DNA from: Meconema thalassinum
Taxonomy: Eukaryota > Arthropoda > Insecta > Orthoptera > Tettigoniidae
Direction of reading: 5' to 3'
Assembly (NCBI GenBank): GCA_946902985.2
Contig: OX336395.1
Span: forward strand, 292,449,065-292,513,064
Length of the DNA stretch: 64,000 bases
Part shown: in pieces, positions 10,300 through 20,267 of the stretch
How the letters are laid out: each line of letters opens with the position of its first letter
How positions within the stretch are numbered: position 1 is the first letter of the stretch
Notes under the pieces: generated by a model
What the model was told of the DNA's origin: nothing
What the model saw: only the letters and a program-made list of their open reading frames with translations
Database searches by the model: none
Translations under genes and position numbers: made by a program

Positions 10300-10690
10300 A
10301 AAGTATTTTTTGTTATGTGGAGAGAAACTTGGACATTAAACGGACAGCAAGCAAACAGATTATTAGTAACAGAGATGGATTATTGGAGGAGGGCGGCAAG
10401 ATTGGATAAAATTAGAAAAACGAGAATCAGAGAAATTATGCTGGTAAAAAAAAAGTACTATAATAGAAGTGGTTGAAGAAAGAAGATTACAATGGTTTGG
10501 ACATGTGAAAAGGATGCAGAATAGTAGAATTCCAAATGTAATGTTACATTGGCAAGCTGAAAGCCAAAGGGAAACGGAACCAGGGTAAACCAAAAGACCA
10601 ATGGATGGATGGTGTGAACCGAGGAAGATGCTGAAGACCGAAATTTGTGGAGGAGTAGAGTAATTTTTGGGTTGAGGGAAAACTACAGAA
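10300..10690 (+). pseudogene. RTE-like reverse transcriptase C-terminal remnant
   Basis: The frame from about 10318 reads WRETWTLNG, then EMDYWRRAARLDKIRKTRIR. A shifted frame continues with EEVVEERRLQWFGHVKRMQN. These are the typical post-RT blocks (SETWT, EMxxWRR, WFGHVxRM) of RTE-class elements. An A-run at about 10447-10455 marks the frameshift. It is a different subfamily from the RTE copies at 15.3, 20.3, 39.7 and 61.5 kb. Confidence 0.7.
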
Positions 10691-10714
10691 TTCTAGAATA
10701 TTCCTAATGAAGAG

Positions 10715-11302
10715 GATTATTTATTTATTTGTTAATTCCCCATAAGAAGAAAGTTACAACACAATTTTCGTGTTTTATTCTGGCCCTTTCTTCTTTTTTT
10801 TCTTTCCAAAAACGTCTCATATATACACGATGCTGCTTCTTTCTCTCTTCTGTCCACTCTTTTCCTGTTTGTCTCTCTTTGCGAGTTTGCTCAAACTTCT
10901 CTGTATGTGCTCCTGTCTGCCATGTCTTCTGTAGAAATGTTTTTCTTGAGGCCTTCCACGGTTTCCTTTACCCAATTGGTTTTTAGTGTACTGTTCGTAA
11001 CTATATTAAAAATGTTCGTGGTCAGTCTGTCTTCGGTCATCCTATGTACATGTCCATAAGATTTTGCCCTTCTTTTCCTTATGTTGTTTGTAATCGTCTG
11101 TCTCTTTGTTCCGGTCTATTGTCGGTCTCTTTATACATATTCCCTTTTTCCTGAACTGGCACATAGATCTTTCTCAGAATTTTCCTCTCTTGTTTTTCTA
11201 ATTCCTTGATTTTTGTTCGTCCCTTGATTGCTGTCGTTTCTGAAGCGTATAAAGCCTCTGGTAAGACTACTGTACGAGAGTGTCGTAATTTGGAATTGTT
11301 GG
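10715..11302 (-). pseudogene. LINE-B C-terminal fragment
   Basis: The minus strand reads TVVLPEALYASET, then IKELEKQERKILRKIYVPVQ, and ends with TGKEWTEERKKQH and RFWKEKK before stops. The PEALYASET and basic C-terminus blocks match the other LINE-B pieces. The middle is shifted. It is cut at its 5' side by the G copy that starts at 11305. Confidence 0.6.
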
Positions 11303-11304
11303 AA

Positions 11305-11735
11305 ACTGGCGGACCCGTGCGAGAAATCTCGCATGTTCACAAACCACACTTTCCCCAATAGGTTTATAATGAGACACTTAAGGAGAAAGGTTATGTTTTT
11401 ATTTCATCCAAATGATTATAGAACACTATTTACATTTCAGGATAAAGGAAAGACCTCAGATGGTTAAAATTAAATGAAAAAGGCATCGCAGCGGCCGGTG
11501 GACAGCAATTATGGAGCGTATTTTACAACAGCAACGGTAATTGCAAATCGCACACTTCGTATATTTTATTAAAAGTGATTTATTAAAGAAATTATAGATA
11601 TTTATGAAATTATAATGCAATTTGTCACTGCTAATGTCTATTCTTTTTCATTTGAATGCCCATTGTCCAGATCGGTCGCTTGTGAGCGCCGCAGGAGGGA
11701 TCTATACTACTGAAATAATATATATGATAAAGAAA
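11305..11735 (+). mobile_element. G-family repeat
   Basis: It runs from ACTGGCGGACCCGTGCGAGA to TATACTACTGAAATAATATA, with an internal deletion relative to the 6.9-kb copy. No coding capacity. Confidence 0.78.
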
Positions 11736-11783
11736 ATTTCTATTATAAGACGTGATGAAAAAGTTTCCGTCTGAGGACGAAAG

Positions 11784-12715
11784 GTGGTCCCACCACTGGG
11801 AACCAAAAGCCTTGACGTTGCAGTGATGTCATCCATCGTCCCTTCGTCCCAACTTCAAAAGCCAACCATCTGCTGTTCATTGATTACTGGGATCCATTGC
11901 TTTCAAGAAACCTGGTGCCTCCACCACTGGGGAAAGGTACCGCGCAACACTGGTGAAATACTGCGTGTAATTAGGAGAAACCTCCGGGAAAACTGCGACA
12001 AGGGCTGGTGCTGCTTCATGATAACGCACGCCCCCATACCCATACCGCAAAGGTCGTAACGCAGAAGGTACGCCAACTCAAGTGGGAGACACTCCAGAAT
12101 CCGACCTATAGCCCTGTTCTCTCCCCATGCGATTATCACGCCTTTGGTCCCTTAAAAATGGCCTTGAAGGGTGGAGGATGTACAGCAGGTGGTTAGGGAC
12201 TTCTTCAAGCGGCAGGACACTTGTGTTTTACCACACGGTGATCTTCAACCTGGTTATTATTTATCGTATGGCTTTTAGTGCCGGGAGTGTCCGAGGACAT
12301 GTTCGGCTCGCCAGAGGCTGTTGCTGCTTCAAGCGGACACCCACAGGGTGAGCTACAAGTTCCGTTCAATTTCAAGTAGTTCCAACTTTCGCTACCAGGC
12401 ATTACTTATACGTAGTGGTGAACGTTGGAACGTTGATAGAGCGTTGCAACGAAATCTAACCTAGAAATTTAGCTTCACACAAGTGTATTCTGAGGAAGGA
12501 TCTTTTACATGCCATAAATATATGACATGGGACCTCCGGCTTTACTTATCCTCCGAAGGAAAGCATACTGAGGGATTTTAACGCTCTTAAGAAATCAGAC
12601 GACTTCGGCCGGGTTTGAACCCGAGATTTTGGGCACAGCAGTTCAGCATGCTACCCACTACGCCAATGGTGTGTCGGTGGGATGAGTGTCTCAAAGCTCC
12701 AAACGGAAACTTTTT
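11784..12715 (+). pseudogene. mariner transposase catalytic region, broken
   Basis: The central and C-terminal part of a DD34D transposase can be followed: an LLFIDYWDPLL-like block, KPPGKLRQG, then LLHDNARPHTHTAK with the second catalytic aspartate, and YSPVLSPCDYHAFGPLKMAL with the third. The SINE then interrupts VIFNLV, and the coding sequence resumes as CRWDECLKAPNGNFLI close to the right TIR. The first part has frameshifts and stops, and the N-terminal DNA-binding region is missing. It was an enzyme for cut-and-paste transposition and is now inactive. Confidence 0.85.
12255..12670 (-). mobile_element. S1-type SINE, long-tail subtype
   Basis: The tRNA-like head with GGGTTTGAACCCG (12611-12623, box B on the minus strand) is at the right. 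The body carries the CGGCTTTACTTATCCTCCGA block. The 3' end has TATTATTTATCGTATGGC and GGGAGTGTCCGAGGACATG, shared with the copy at 42.98-43.39 kb. TGGT at both edges is a possible short target duplication. Confidence 0.75.
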
Positions 12716-13370
12716 GATCACGCCTTATACAGTCGAGTCCCGCCAATCCGAACGCCGCTAATCCAAAAATCCGCCTAATCCGAACAGGGCTAGGAAAAAA
12801 TATCTACCAAATTTGTTTTGGATTTTAAAACAGGAAAAACTGAAGATTAAGATTAAACTAGTTCTTCCAAGTAAAAACGTAAATTTTTTAGCACAGAAAA
12901 TAGAAGACTACATTATGCAACGAGCCTATAATGGCAATAATTAACACACGAGTATGTTCGCGAGTTTTATACTTTCCATACGAGTGTCTTAATTACCATT
13001 ATAGGCGAGTTGCCTACGACTGTTTATGTTCGACGATAATTATAACTATTTTATGTTCGAACATAAATATTCATAAATATCTGTCGAGATTTCCCAGTTT
13101 TATGTACTGAACAGAGCGCATGGGACACCATGGCCTCCTCGAATATCCCTCCGTGACTCTAGTCCTCGCAGTGAAATTTAAAATAGGAGGCCGTGGAATT
13201 GAGCGCAGGTGCGATGCTATCCTGAACTAATAGGGATGTATAGAACTAGCACCGATAGAGCGCACTGCTGTTGTACTGGGTAAGCGCAAGACGCTCTTCA
13301 TTTGTCTCCTGTGTTCTCATGCCGCTAATATGTACGAATTTAAGTTGTTTAAATTGTTATTTTCGTGACT

Positions 13371-13574
13371 ATGCTGAGCTATTGCAGTGTTCCTCTTTGC
13401 AAAAATCAGGGAAGCCCGTTTTCGTTTCACCAATTTCCACAAAATAAAGAAATGAGGAAGAAATGGTCACATGCTATTAGAAGGGAAAAATTTCGGTAGA
13501 AAAAAACTGACCGAATATAGTGTTTCCATGATTTACAACCCGATGACTTCACACGAAAACAGTGTTGGCAAGTG
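13371..13574 (+). pseudogene. THAP-type zinc finger, broken
   Basis: From ATG 13371 the frame reads MLSYCSVPLCKNQGSPFSFH, then QFPQNKEMRKKWSHAIRREK, showing the CxxxxC pair, the FHxFP block and the invariant tryptophan of a THAP domain. Two in-frame TAG codons (13497 and 13518) precede CFHDLQPDDFTRK, the position of the second Cys/His pair and the DDF motif, where the histidine is displaced. THAP domains bind DNA in P-element, Kolobok and related transposases and in host factors derived from them. The stops could also be intronic, but no clear splice sites were seen. Confidence 0.72.
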
Positions 13575-14081
13575 TGACTTACAAAGGGAAATAATTCCTA
13601 TTTTGTACCTATAAACTGATTAGCCATTTCGATAACAACCACTTAATTTTTGCGTTTGTATTTGAAGGTGAGAGAGCACGATTAAAACCGAGCGCTGTTC
13701 CATCGCTTTTTCCGTGGACCACGAACACAACAAAAATAATTATTTAGGAAGAGGCCATACACAAGAAAATTGCCGGATTATCACGCTAAGCCTACAATAT
13801 CGGAATCTGCAGAAATCATCTCCATTGAAGTACGGGAAGAAATCGTCAATATACACGTAGAAATGAAAGTAACATTTCTGACTCCCATTTTCAAAGACAT
13901 CAATACTCGGTCAGATACTTCAAGAATAAATGTCGCAACATTAACAGTCACAAACGTATTATGGTTGGTTTCTTAAAATCAGATTTAATCGTCAACTTCC
14001 ATCTGCCCGACGGAGAATGTGGTAGCGACTGATATTCTTGATACATAGTCAGATGAATGGAAACAGTTCGTGGCCCTAAAG

Positions 14082-14566
14082 CAGGGATTCTCAAACTTTA
14101 AAAAAAATGTACGGTACCCCAAGTCCTTTCCCAGGGGTAAGGGAACGATTCTTATTGAGAAATTGACAAAATTACATAAGAACCAAACGTTGCGATGCAT
14201 TTTCGAGGTACACATTACCGGTATCAACTTTCTTTGATTATTGTACCTTAAAACACGACAGTTTGATATAGGCTAAGCTATCAAACTAAAAAAAATACAT
14301 GAATAGAAGTCAGTAAGCAGGGGGAGCAAGTGAATATTTAAATCTCCTTTCCCAGGGCTAAGGGAATGATTCTTATTGAGAAATTGACAAAATTACATAA
14401 GAACCAAACGTTGCGATGCATTTTCGAGGTACACATTACCGTTATCATATTTTTGATTATTTTACCTTAAAACACGACAGTTTCATGCGAGCTCTCAACC
14501 TAAAAAAAATACATGAATCGAAGTCTATAAGCAACGGGAGCAAGTGAATATTTAAATCTCTATTTA
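14082..14566. repeat. 221-bp tandem duplication with hAT-like edge
   Basis: CCTTTCCCAGGGGTAAGG at 14125 recurs at 14346 as CCTTTCCCAGGGCTAAGG, and about 220 bp downstream repeats with few changes. The left edge CAGGGATTCTCAAACTTT resembles a hAT TIR, but no matching right end was found. Confidence 0.7.
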
Positions 14567-14621
14567 TGATTTAAGTCTTATGGAGATATATTTATCAATA
14601 TAGGCCTACAATACCGGTACT

Positions 14622-14813
14622 CTAGTAGGCTAATTGTAATCTTTCGGAGAAAGCATGCTGACTCATATTTATTATTTGAATAATAAAGCGTGTTAGAATG
14701 TTGTTATTACCGCTGTAGGCTATTAATTCTTCCTTCCTCCCGCTAGTTTTCGCGCCTCTAGTCCGTAGCTCATTTTGCAGCTGTTTAACGCTTAAACGCT
14801 GAAATTCGTCCAT
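14622..14813 (-). pseudogene. SAP-domain reading frame
   Basis: A 63-codon frame begins MDEFQRLSVKQLQNELRTRG and continues AKTSGRKEELIA, a near-textbook SAP helix-extension-helix (about residues 4-33) used to bind AT-rich DNA. The following residues diverge and the frame stops. It runs convergent to the THAP remnant in the same TIR element. In arthropods such SAP domains often open larger transposon-linked proteins. Here only the N-terminal exon-like part is left, and no partner domain was found. Confidence 0.65.
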
Positions 14814-15299
14814 AATATATTAGGAAATATACCTATAGAATTAATTAATATAGTCTTGGAGAAAAATGAGAGAAGATATAATTTACTTTAGCTTAGAAAA
14901 CTCGGCCACAATTTATACATTCCTCGCAGCTGACTGAGAGAAACATAAGACGATCGCCTTGCGCTTACCCAGTACTACACGAGCGCTATCTGACGCGAAC
15001 TTTCTCCCGCTACATCCCTATTGGTCACACAACTGTTTTTGAGCTCTGATTGGTGGGAGAAACTGTTACATAATGAAAAATAGTGTTATAATGAGCCTCA
15101 TTATGATACAGTTTTCTGACACATAATATTTACATTGTCGAACATACAGAGCCTAAGGGAACGACTTTCTCCTCAAAGGTGTTGCTGAATAATTTATCTA
15201 GTAATTAAAAATATTATTGTAATGCCGGTAGATTCGGATAACAAACTTGGGAATGCGGATAATGTTTTGTTTATCCGCGCTGGGCTCTACATAAAAAGA

Positions 15300-16005
15300 T
15301 TGTTGTTGTTGTTGTTGTTGTTTGAGTCTTTAGTCATTTGACTGGTTTGATGCAGCTGTCCATGCCTCCCTGTCCTGAGCTAAGCGTTTCATCTCTTCAT
15401 AGCTACCACACGCTACATCCGAGGCAATCTGTTTAACATATTCAAACCTTGGTCTACCCCTACAGTTCTTGTCCTCGACCCTTCCTTCCATACCTAAGCT
15501 TGCTATTCCTGGGTGTCATAGTATGTGCCCTACTAACCTATCTCTTCTCTTCATGAGCAGTCGCCAGAAACATCTATCCTCTCCCATTCGCTTGAATACC
15601 TCCTCATTCGTAACCCTATCTACCCATCTGATCTTCATCATTCTCCTGTAACGTCACATTTCACACGCTTCAATTCTCTTCTTTTCTACTGCACCAATAG
15701 TACAAGTTTCACTTCCATAGAACGCCGCGCTCCAGACAGACGCTTTCAAAAATTACTTCATAATACCTAAATCTATATTCGATGTCAACAGATTCCTTTT
15801 CTTTAGAAATGCTTTCCTTGCCTACTTTGTATATCCTCTTTGCTTCGTCCATCACTGGTTATTTTGCTTCCTAAGTAACAGAAGTCACCTACTTCCTTTA
15901 GCTGTTCACCTGCCAATTCGACGTTCATAAGGGTTTCTGATTACTTTCGACTGCATTCCAATATTTGTGTTTTACATTTATTAACTTTCATCAAGAATAC
16001 GAGCC
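15300..16005 (-). pseudogene. RTE-class retrotransposon 3' part
   Basis: The minus strand encodes LAGE-type, YLGSKI-like and EMWCYRRMMKIRWVDRVTNE-like blocks, then KNCRGRPRF and a KQIASDV-type end, and finishes in a CAA repeat (15300-15322) as its 3' tail. It is 5'-truncated near 16005 and carries stops and shifts. It lies in the pogo shell. The same subfamily occurs at 20.3, 39.7 and 61.5 kb. Confidence 0.82.
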
Positions 16006-16113
16006 TTAAAGTCAATATATTGTCGTATTTGACGAAAATCCACCTAATCCGAATTTGTATAATCCGAACAGGATTCGTTCCTAATTAGTTCGGATTAGCG
16101 GGACTCGACTGTA

Positions 16114-16510
16114 TTATTATTTCTTACGCAGCAGTGGACTAGAACCCCAAGGGAGTTGATTGTTGGGGAAGTGTGCGGCAACTAAAGAGAGACACTTTAC
16201 AAATGCCATCTGACGTTGGGCAATGTAATAATGTACTCTGTCTGCTAAGCAAACGATGCGAATGTTCCTTTTAATTGATGTGACAATATCTGGAGCAAGA
16301 CCGAGCAATTATCACGAGACGACTGGGAGATTTGTTACTCGGAGCAATTAGGGCGCACAGTCAGGAAGTAGGGCTCAATATCGACATAACTAGTGCCAGT
16401 TCTCAAACGGAAGTCTGTCTCGTACTCACTGGCGCCTATTTCTTTCAATGCAACAAAATGAGATGCTTTCCTCGTCATTCTTTAGACTGGTTTGAGAGGC
16501 AACTTTAGTT
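16114..16510. other. unassigned sequence
   Basis: No recognisable domain, SINE box or shared repeat between the pogo right end and the next T element. Confidence 0.45.
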
Positions 16511-17443
16511 TTAGCCTACTTTTCTAATTTTGTAAAAATGAGGAAAAAGTAGACTTATGAGATCAATCCGGGCAAATGTGTGTCTGTGTGTGTGTGATGC
16601 TATCGAAACCAAATTTGGTACGAGTAAAGACTTATGGCTGAATATCTCACGGTCACATTTGAAAATGACGTCAGTGCTTCCAACTGCTGAAAAAACACAA
16701 TTGAAAATTGAGGTCTATGTTGGATAGCTCGGAGGATATGCATGGGAATTCTTCCAAAATTGACACAAACAAAGATAATATTATATTAGACAAATTTACA
16801 GGAGCCCGTATATGAGAGTGTTGCCAACATGATTGTATGCCTGCTGATAGGTCCAATCTTTAAATGCATGTATCCGCCATTTTATCTATTGGATTTCAAC
16901 CAAATTTGGTATGTGATTTGCGCACTGGAGCAGATATGAACATGCATTCGTTTAGTGTCAACAGGGATGCCAACTGTTGAAAAATGCACTCTATACATGT
17001 TTATCCTAATCTCAATGTATCAGAAAGTATGCAGGTCAACAGTTCTAAACTTTGCATACATATGATACCTGCAAAGGTAGGTTAATTTTCAGTGATCGAT
17101 ATACGACAGTGCTGCCAACATGATTCTACGCGTCTTGATAGGTTTAATGTTGAATCACATTTAACTTCCATACTAATAGATCATAATATTTCAATTTAAG
17201 TTTGAGCATCCAATTTATGGCAGTGTCGCCACCCTAATTTTACGCATGCTGATAAATTCAATATTTAAATACACGTAACGTGTATACCATCTATTGAACC
17301 TCAACCAAATATTGCATGTGCATTGGGTACCTTAAGAGATGGAACTAGATATATTTAGAGTCGCCAGGTTTACCAACTGTAGATATATGGTATCTCTAAT
17401 TTTAAGAAAAGTAGGCTCTTTAGTTCGTCACGGAACTACTTGT
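16511..17443 (+). mobile_element. T-family element
   Basis: It starts TTAGCCTACTTTTC and ends with GAAAAGTAGGCT at 17406-17417 followed by the conserved CTTTAGTTCGTCACGGAACT. The interior repeats a module of about 200-300 bp with GCTGATAGGTCCAAT, CATGTAAC and TTTCAACCAAATTTGGTATG. No protein signature. Confidence 0.8.
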
Positions 17444-17771
17444 TTCACAGTAAAACACCAAATTGAAGTGAAAGAACGTAAAATAATGAGAGAAATCCTT
17501 AGACCAAGAACAAAAGATTGTGTACATTATCCAAAGCCTAATACAGAAATATACAAACAAAATTCCAAAATCACAGACACAATGCGAATGCGAAGAATTC
17601 AATTTATGGGAGACATAGAAAGAATGGACACGAACAGACTGACACACAAAATACATACTTCCTTCAAGATACAGGCTACAAGACGGAATTGGTATAAATT
17701 TACAGAAAAAGACTTTAAGGAATTAGGATCACCAAACTTACATGACCGAAAGGAAATCGGGAAAAACACTC
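17444..17771 (+). pseudogene. LINE-B C-terminal fragment
   Basis: The open frame reads EVKERKIMREILRPRTKD, KITDTMRMRRIQFMGDIERM and KDFKELGSP before the foldback element starts. It matches the ERKILRKI/ITDTMRxRRI/GHI order of the family. It is cut at both sides, by a T element upstream and a foldback element downstream. Confidence 0.65.
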
Positions 17772-18676
17772 ACAAGGGGAGGATACGATCCATGGGTCAC
17801 CGATTCGAACCATCTTTAGTACACGTGTAGGGCATGACCAGGCGTATACCAGGTGCAAGTAGTAAGGTGAGCTTCTCAGCCGATTCCGAGTAATTAATTA
17901 ATTGCAATTACAGTGCTGCGTCTGTGCGCGTTGTACGCTAGCAAGAATCCAACGAGCGCATGGTGCAGCGGTAAGAGCCCTGCTTCGTAAGCGCGGGATC
18001 GCTGGATCGAATCCCACTGGTGAGCTTTTGCAGTGTGTTGTGTTTTTTTTTAATATAAACATTGGCAATTCGTACAACTGTAGGTGTCGTGAATAATGTT
18101 TATTTAGCAGTCAAATGTAATAACGTGTTATGTGAGTGGGAAAAGAGATTCTTAAATCATCGTATGGGGTCAACGTTTGTAATATTACATAATGTACAGT
18201 ATCGGCATTGCAAATACATTGGTATCATACACGGTCAAGTGTATTCCATTATATGTAGGGTATAAATTTATACATTTAAGGCCCAGTCTGTTCCGTTCAT
18301 TACACGTCTGTGAACCATCAGATCACCCCGTACCCCGCAAGCAGTGAGTGACTCATGCTATGCGTATTGGTTGGAAATTGCCAATGGTTACAAAAAGAAA
18401 AAAATCACAACACACTGCAAAGGCTCAAAAGGTAGATTCGATCCACCAATCCCTCGATTACGAAGCAGGCCTTTTACCGCTGCACCACGCGCACGTTGGA
18501 TTTTTACTAGCGTTCAACGCACATAGACGCCGCACTGTAATTGCAATTACTTAATTTCTCAGAAACTGCTGAGAAGCGCTCCTTACTACTTGCACCTGGT
18601 ATACGCCTGGTCATGCCATACACGTGTACTAAAGATGGTTCGAATCGGTGACCCATGGATCGTATCCTCCCCTTGT
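17772..18676. mobile_element. foldback element with tRNA-like arms
   Basis: ACAAGGGGAGGATACGATCC at 17772 and its inverse ending at 18676 start inverted arms of about 270 bp. Each arm contains a tRNA-like stretch. Box A TGGTGCAGCGG is at 17961-17971 and inverted at 18477-18487; a box B-like GGATCGAATCC is at 18004-18014 and, as GGATCGAATCT, inverted at 18434-18444. The ~350-bp centre has no ORF of note. The arms have diverged. Confidence 0.75.
17955..18025 (+). other. tRNA-like sequence in left arm
   Basis: Box A- and B-like motifs are spaced about 33 bp apart with a CCTGCTTCGTAAGCGCGG anticodon-arm-like stretch. The acceptor ends do not pair convincingly, so this is a tRNA-derived module and not a tRNA gene. 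Confidence 0.5.
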
Positions 18677-18755
18677 CAGACGCGGGATTTGAACCCTCGA
18701 CCTTGGCCATAGAAGTTCAGCATGCTACCAACTACGCCACCGAAGCGGCCCATTA
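18677..18755 (-). mobile_element. S1 SINE head fragment
   Basis: The minus-strand tRNA-like head includes GGATTTGAACCCTCGACC and CATGCTACCAACTACGCCAC, as in the S1 copies. The body is missing. Confidence 0.6.
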
Positions 18756-19916
18756 TACTGTAAGTCAATATGGATCCTTCATGAAATCGTTACCAATGTA
18801 GCCTACAAGTGTAGGGAAGTGCTCCTCTTCTATTGCATGTCTGTCTCTGTCTCTCTCTCTCTCTCTCTCTTTCTTTTCCCATCCAATCGAGTTATTTCGA
18901 TAAAAAGAAGATGATGGATAAAGTATGAAAGGCTGTTATTGTTATCCAACTTCCAGCCGAACAAAACACGCTCTTTTCATGCGTAAATGTAGCTTCGTTT
19001 ATATACCACAACAATGTTTTTATCTTTAAAACTGGTTTCTTTGACATGCAACGATATCTCTTGGAGCAGATGGTTTCTATGCCGCTAACAAGATGGCTGA
19101 ACAAAGGAGAGACTTCGATAGTAATTCATACGATTTATTTTGAGAATGATGATAATAACTAAAGTGAATTCGTGCGAAGGTTTCGCACTTGACCCCAATG
19201 GTGAACAGAAAACTCATTAAAGACGAAAAAGAGCAAGTTTATTATTAGAAACTTATTTAATTGGAGTTGAGCAGAGAGCAAAGCATATTTATATACATAG
19301 ATAGATTGAGACTCGGAAATGTTCTATAGAAGTTCCGTGTATGCAAAGATCGACGTTATAATGGAATCTGCTTAGAGCATAAATACAATAGAGGGCGCAT
19401 TGCCACACTGCGCCTGTACTGTGACGTGAAACAAACATCTCGATCAGCTGACTGAAGGGTAATGGCTCAAGACCGACTACAATTGGCTAATGGCGAATGC
19501 TAAGCAACGTCAAGGAATACAAAAGGAGCTCCATATTGGATAATTCTATTATCACTATCCGCAGTTCCCTTCAGTCAGCTGATCGAGATGTTGGTTTCAA
19601 CAATGTGACGTCATCAGCCATCGGAATCTGCTTGCAAACCAAGGTGGGTACGTTATATCCACCGCTTTGGAGAATGATTATGAATTTCATTTGATAGCCG
19701 AAGCGCTGTAGGCGGATAAAAGTGGAACTTCTGCAAGGACTGAAATGCCTATGTCCAAGTCCAATTGGTACACAAATGATTCCTAATATAGAAACACGTT
19801 CAGAATTTTTTAGATTACAGTACGGTATGATTAAATAGGATATTATAAAACACCAAGCATGAAAATTATATAAAAATGGCAGGCAAAAATAATCTGCTGA
19901 TGTGATGTGTAGAATA
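18756..19916. other. unassigned, with CT run and a short inverted repeat
   Basis: A CT microsatellite lies at about 18841-18870. An inverted repeat pairs AACATCTCGATCAGCTGACT (from about 19435) with its complement near 19573-19595. No coding signal was found. Confidence 0.5.
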
Positions 19917-20245
19917 CCGTATGTCTGATGACCGGTGTTAGTTGTTAAGGCTGTGCTAGTGTGTGTTATCTGTAATTCAGGTAAGGATTGCAGACGATCA
20001 ATTTCAAGTAGTTCCTACTTTTCTTATCAAATGTTACCATCAACGACACCTAGCTGTGAACTTAGCTACTAGATACCATCGCTACCGGCACCTAGAGGCG
20101 AACACAATTGTAGTTGGTGGAAGGTTCTTTTACATGCCATAAATCTATGAAATGGGCCCGCCGGCTTTACTTCCCTCCGAAGGAAGGCATATTGAGGGAT
20201 TTTTAACGACTTCGGCCGAGTTTGAACCCGCGATCTTGCGCATCG
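19917..20245 (-). mobile_element. S1 SINE
   Basis: The 3' region starts with GATGACCGGTGTTAGTTGTT. The body has GACACCTAGCTGTGAACTTA and CGCCGGCTTTACTTCCCTCC. The head is at 20219-20245 with TTTGAACCCGCGATCTTG. An RTE 3' tail begins just beyond it. Confidence 0.75.
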
Positions 20246-20267
20246 CCTAACTTCATTTGTGTCTCTA

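Larger units (their letters stand above)
11746..12727 (+). mobile_element. mariner element interrupted by a SINE
   Basis: The ends TAAGACGTGATGAAAAAGTT and the inverse of TAAGGCGTGATCAAAAAGTT are flanked by TA at 11744-11745 and 12728-12729. An S1-type SINE lies at about 12255-12670. Its right TA is also the left TA of the next element. Confidence 0.8.
13231..15020. mobile_element. TIR element with THAP and SAP domain relics
   Basis: The ends TAGGGATGTA and TACATCCCTA begin a ~70-bp diverged inverted repeat that includes GTACTGGGTAAGCGCAAG (13279-13296) and its inverse near 14962-14979. Short M copies give an empty site that joins CTAA directly to TTGG, or shows an AT duplication depending on how the end is set. 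Inside are a plus-strand THAP finger and a minus-strand SAP domain, plus a 221-bp tandem duplication. I cannot place it in a known superfamily from sequence alone. Confidence 0.7.
12911..15146 (+). mobile_element. M-family MITE, long copy with internal insertion
   Basis: It starts CATTATGCAACGAGCC, where a ~130-bp foldback pairs CGAGCCTATAATGG with CCATTATAGGCGAG, and ends GTCGAACATA. The short relatives at 27.75, 28.26 and 37.85 kb lack the interior between CTAA and TTGGTCACAC. The element at 13231-15020 is therefore a later insertion. Confidence 0.78.
12730..16111. mobile_element. pogo/Tigger-type TIR element, host of nested insertions
   Basis: The termini CAGTCGAGTCCCGC and GCGGGACTCGACTG are flanked by TA at 12728-12729 and 16112-16113. 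The subterminal TAATCCGAAC and GCGGATAATGTTTT motifs are typical of pogo/Tigger ends. Own sequence is limited to about 12730-12910, 15147-15300 and 16006-16111. No transposase remains. A related right-side piece lies at 62040-62215. Confidence 0.82.

Noticed and set aside
9918..10409. 163-codon plus-strand open frame
   Set aside because: It is antisense to the LINE-B fragment in its first half and runs through an ATT microsatellite coded as isoleucines; no domain.
10729..10986. Plus-strand open frame rich in S, F and C residues
   Set aside because: Shadow of the minus-strand LINE-B C-terminus at 10715-11302.
17955..18025. Possible tRNA gene
   Set aside because: Box-like motifs are present, but the acceptor stem does not pair and a related copy lies inverted in the other arm of the same foldback element.
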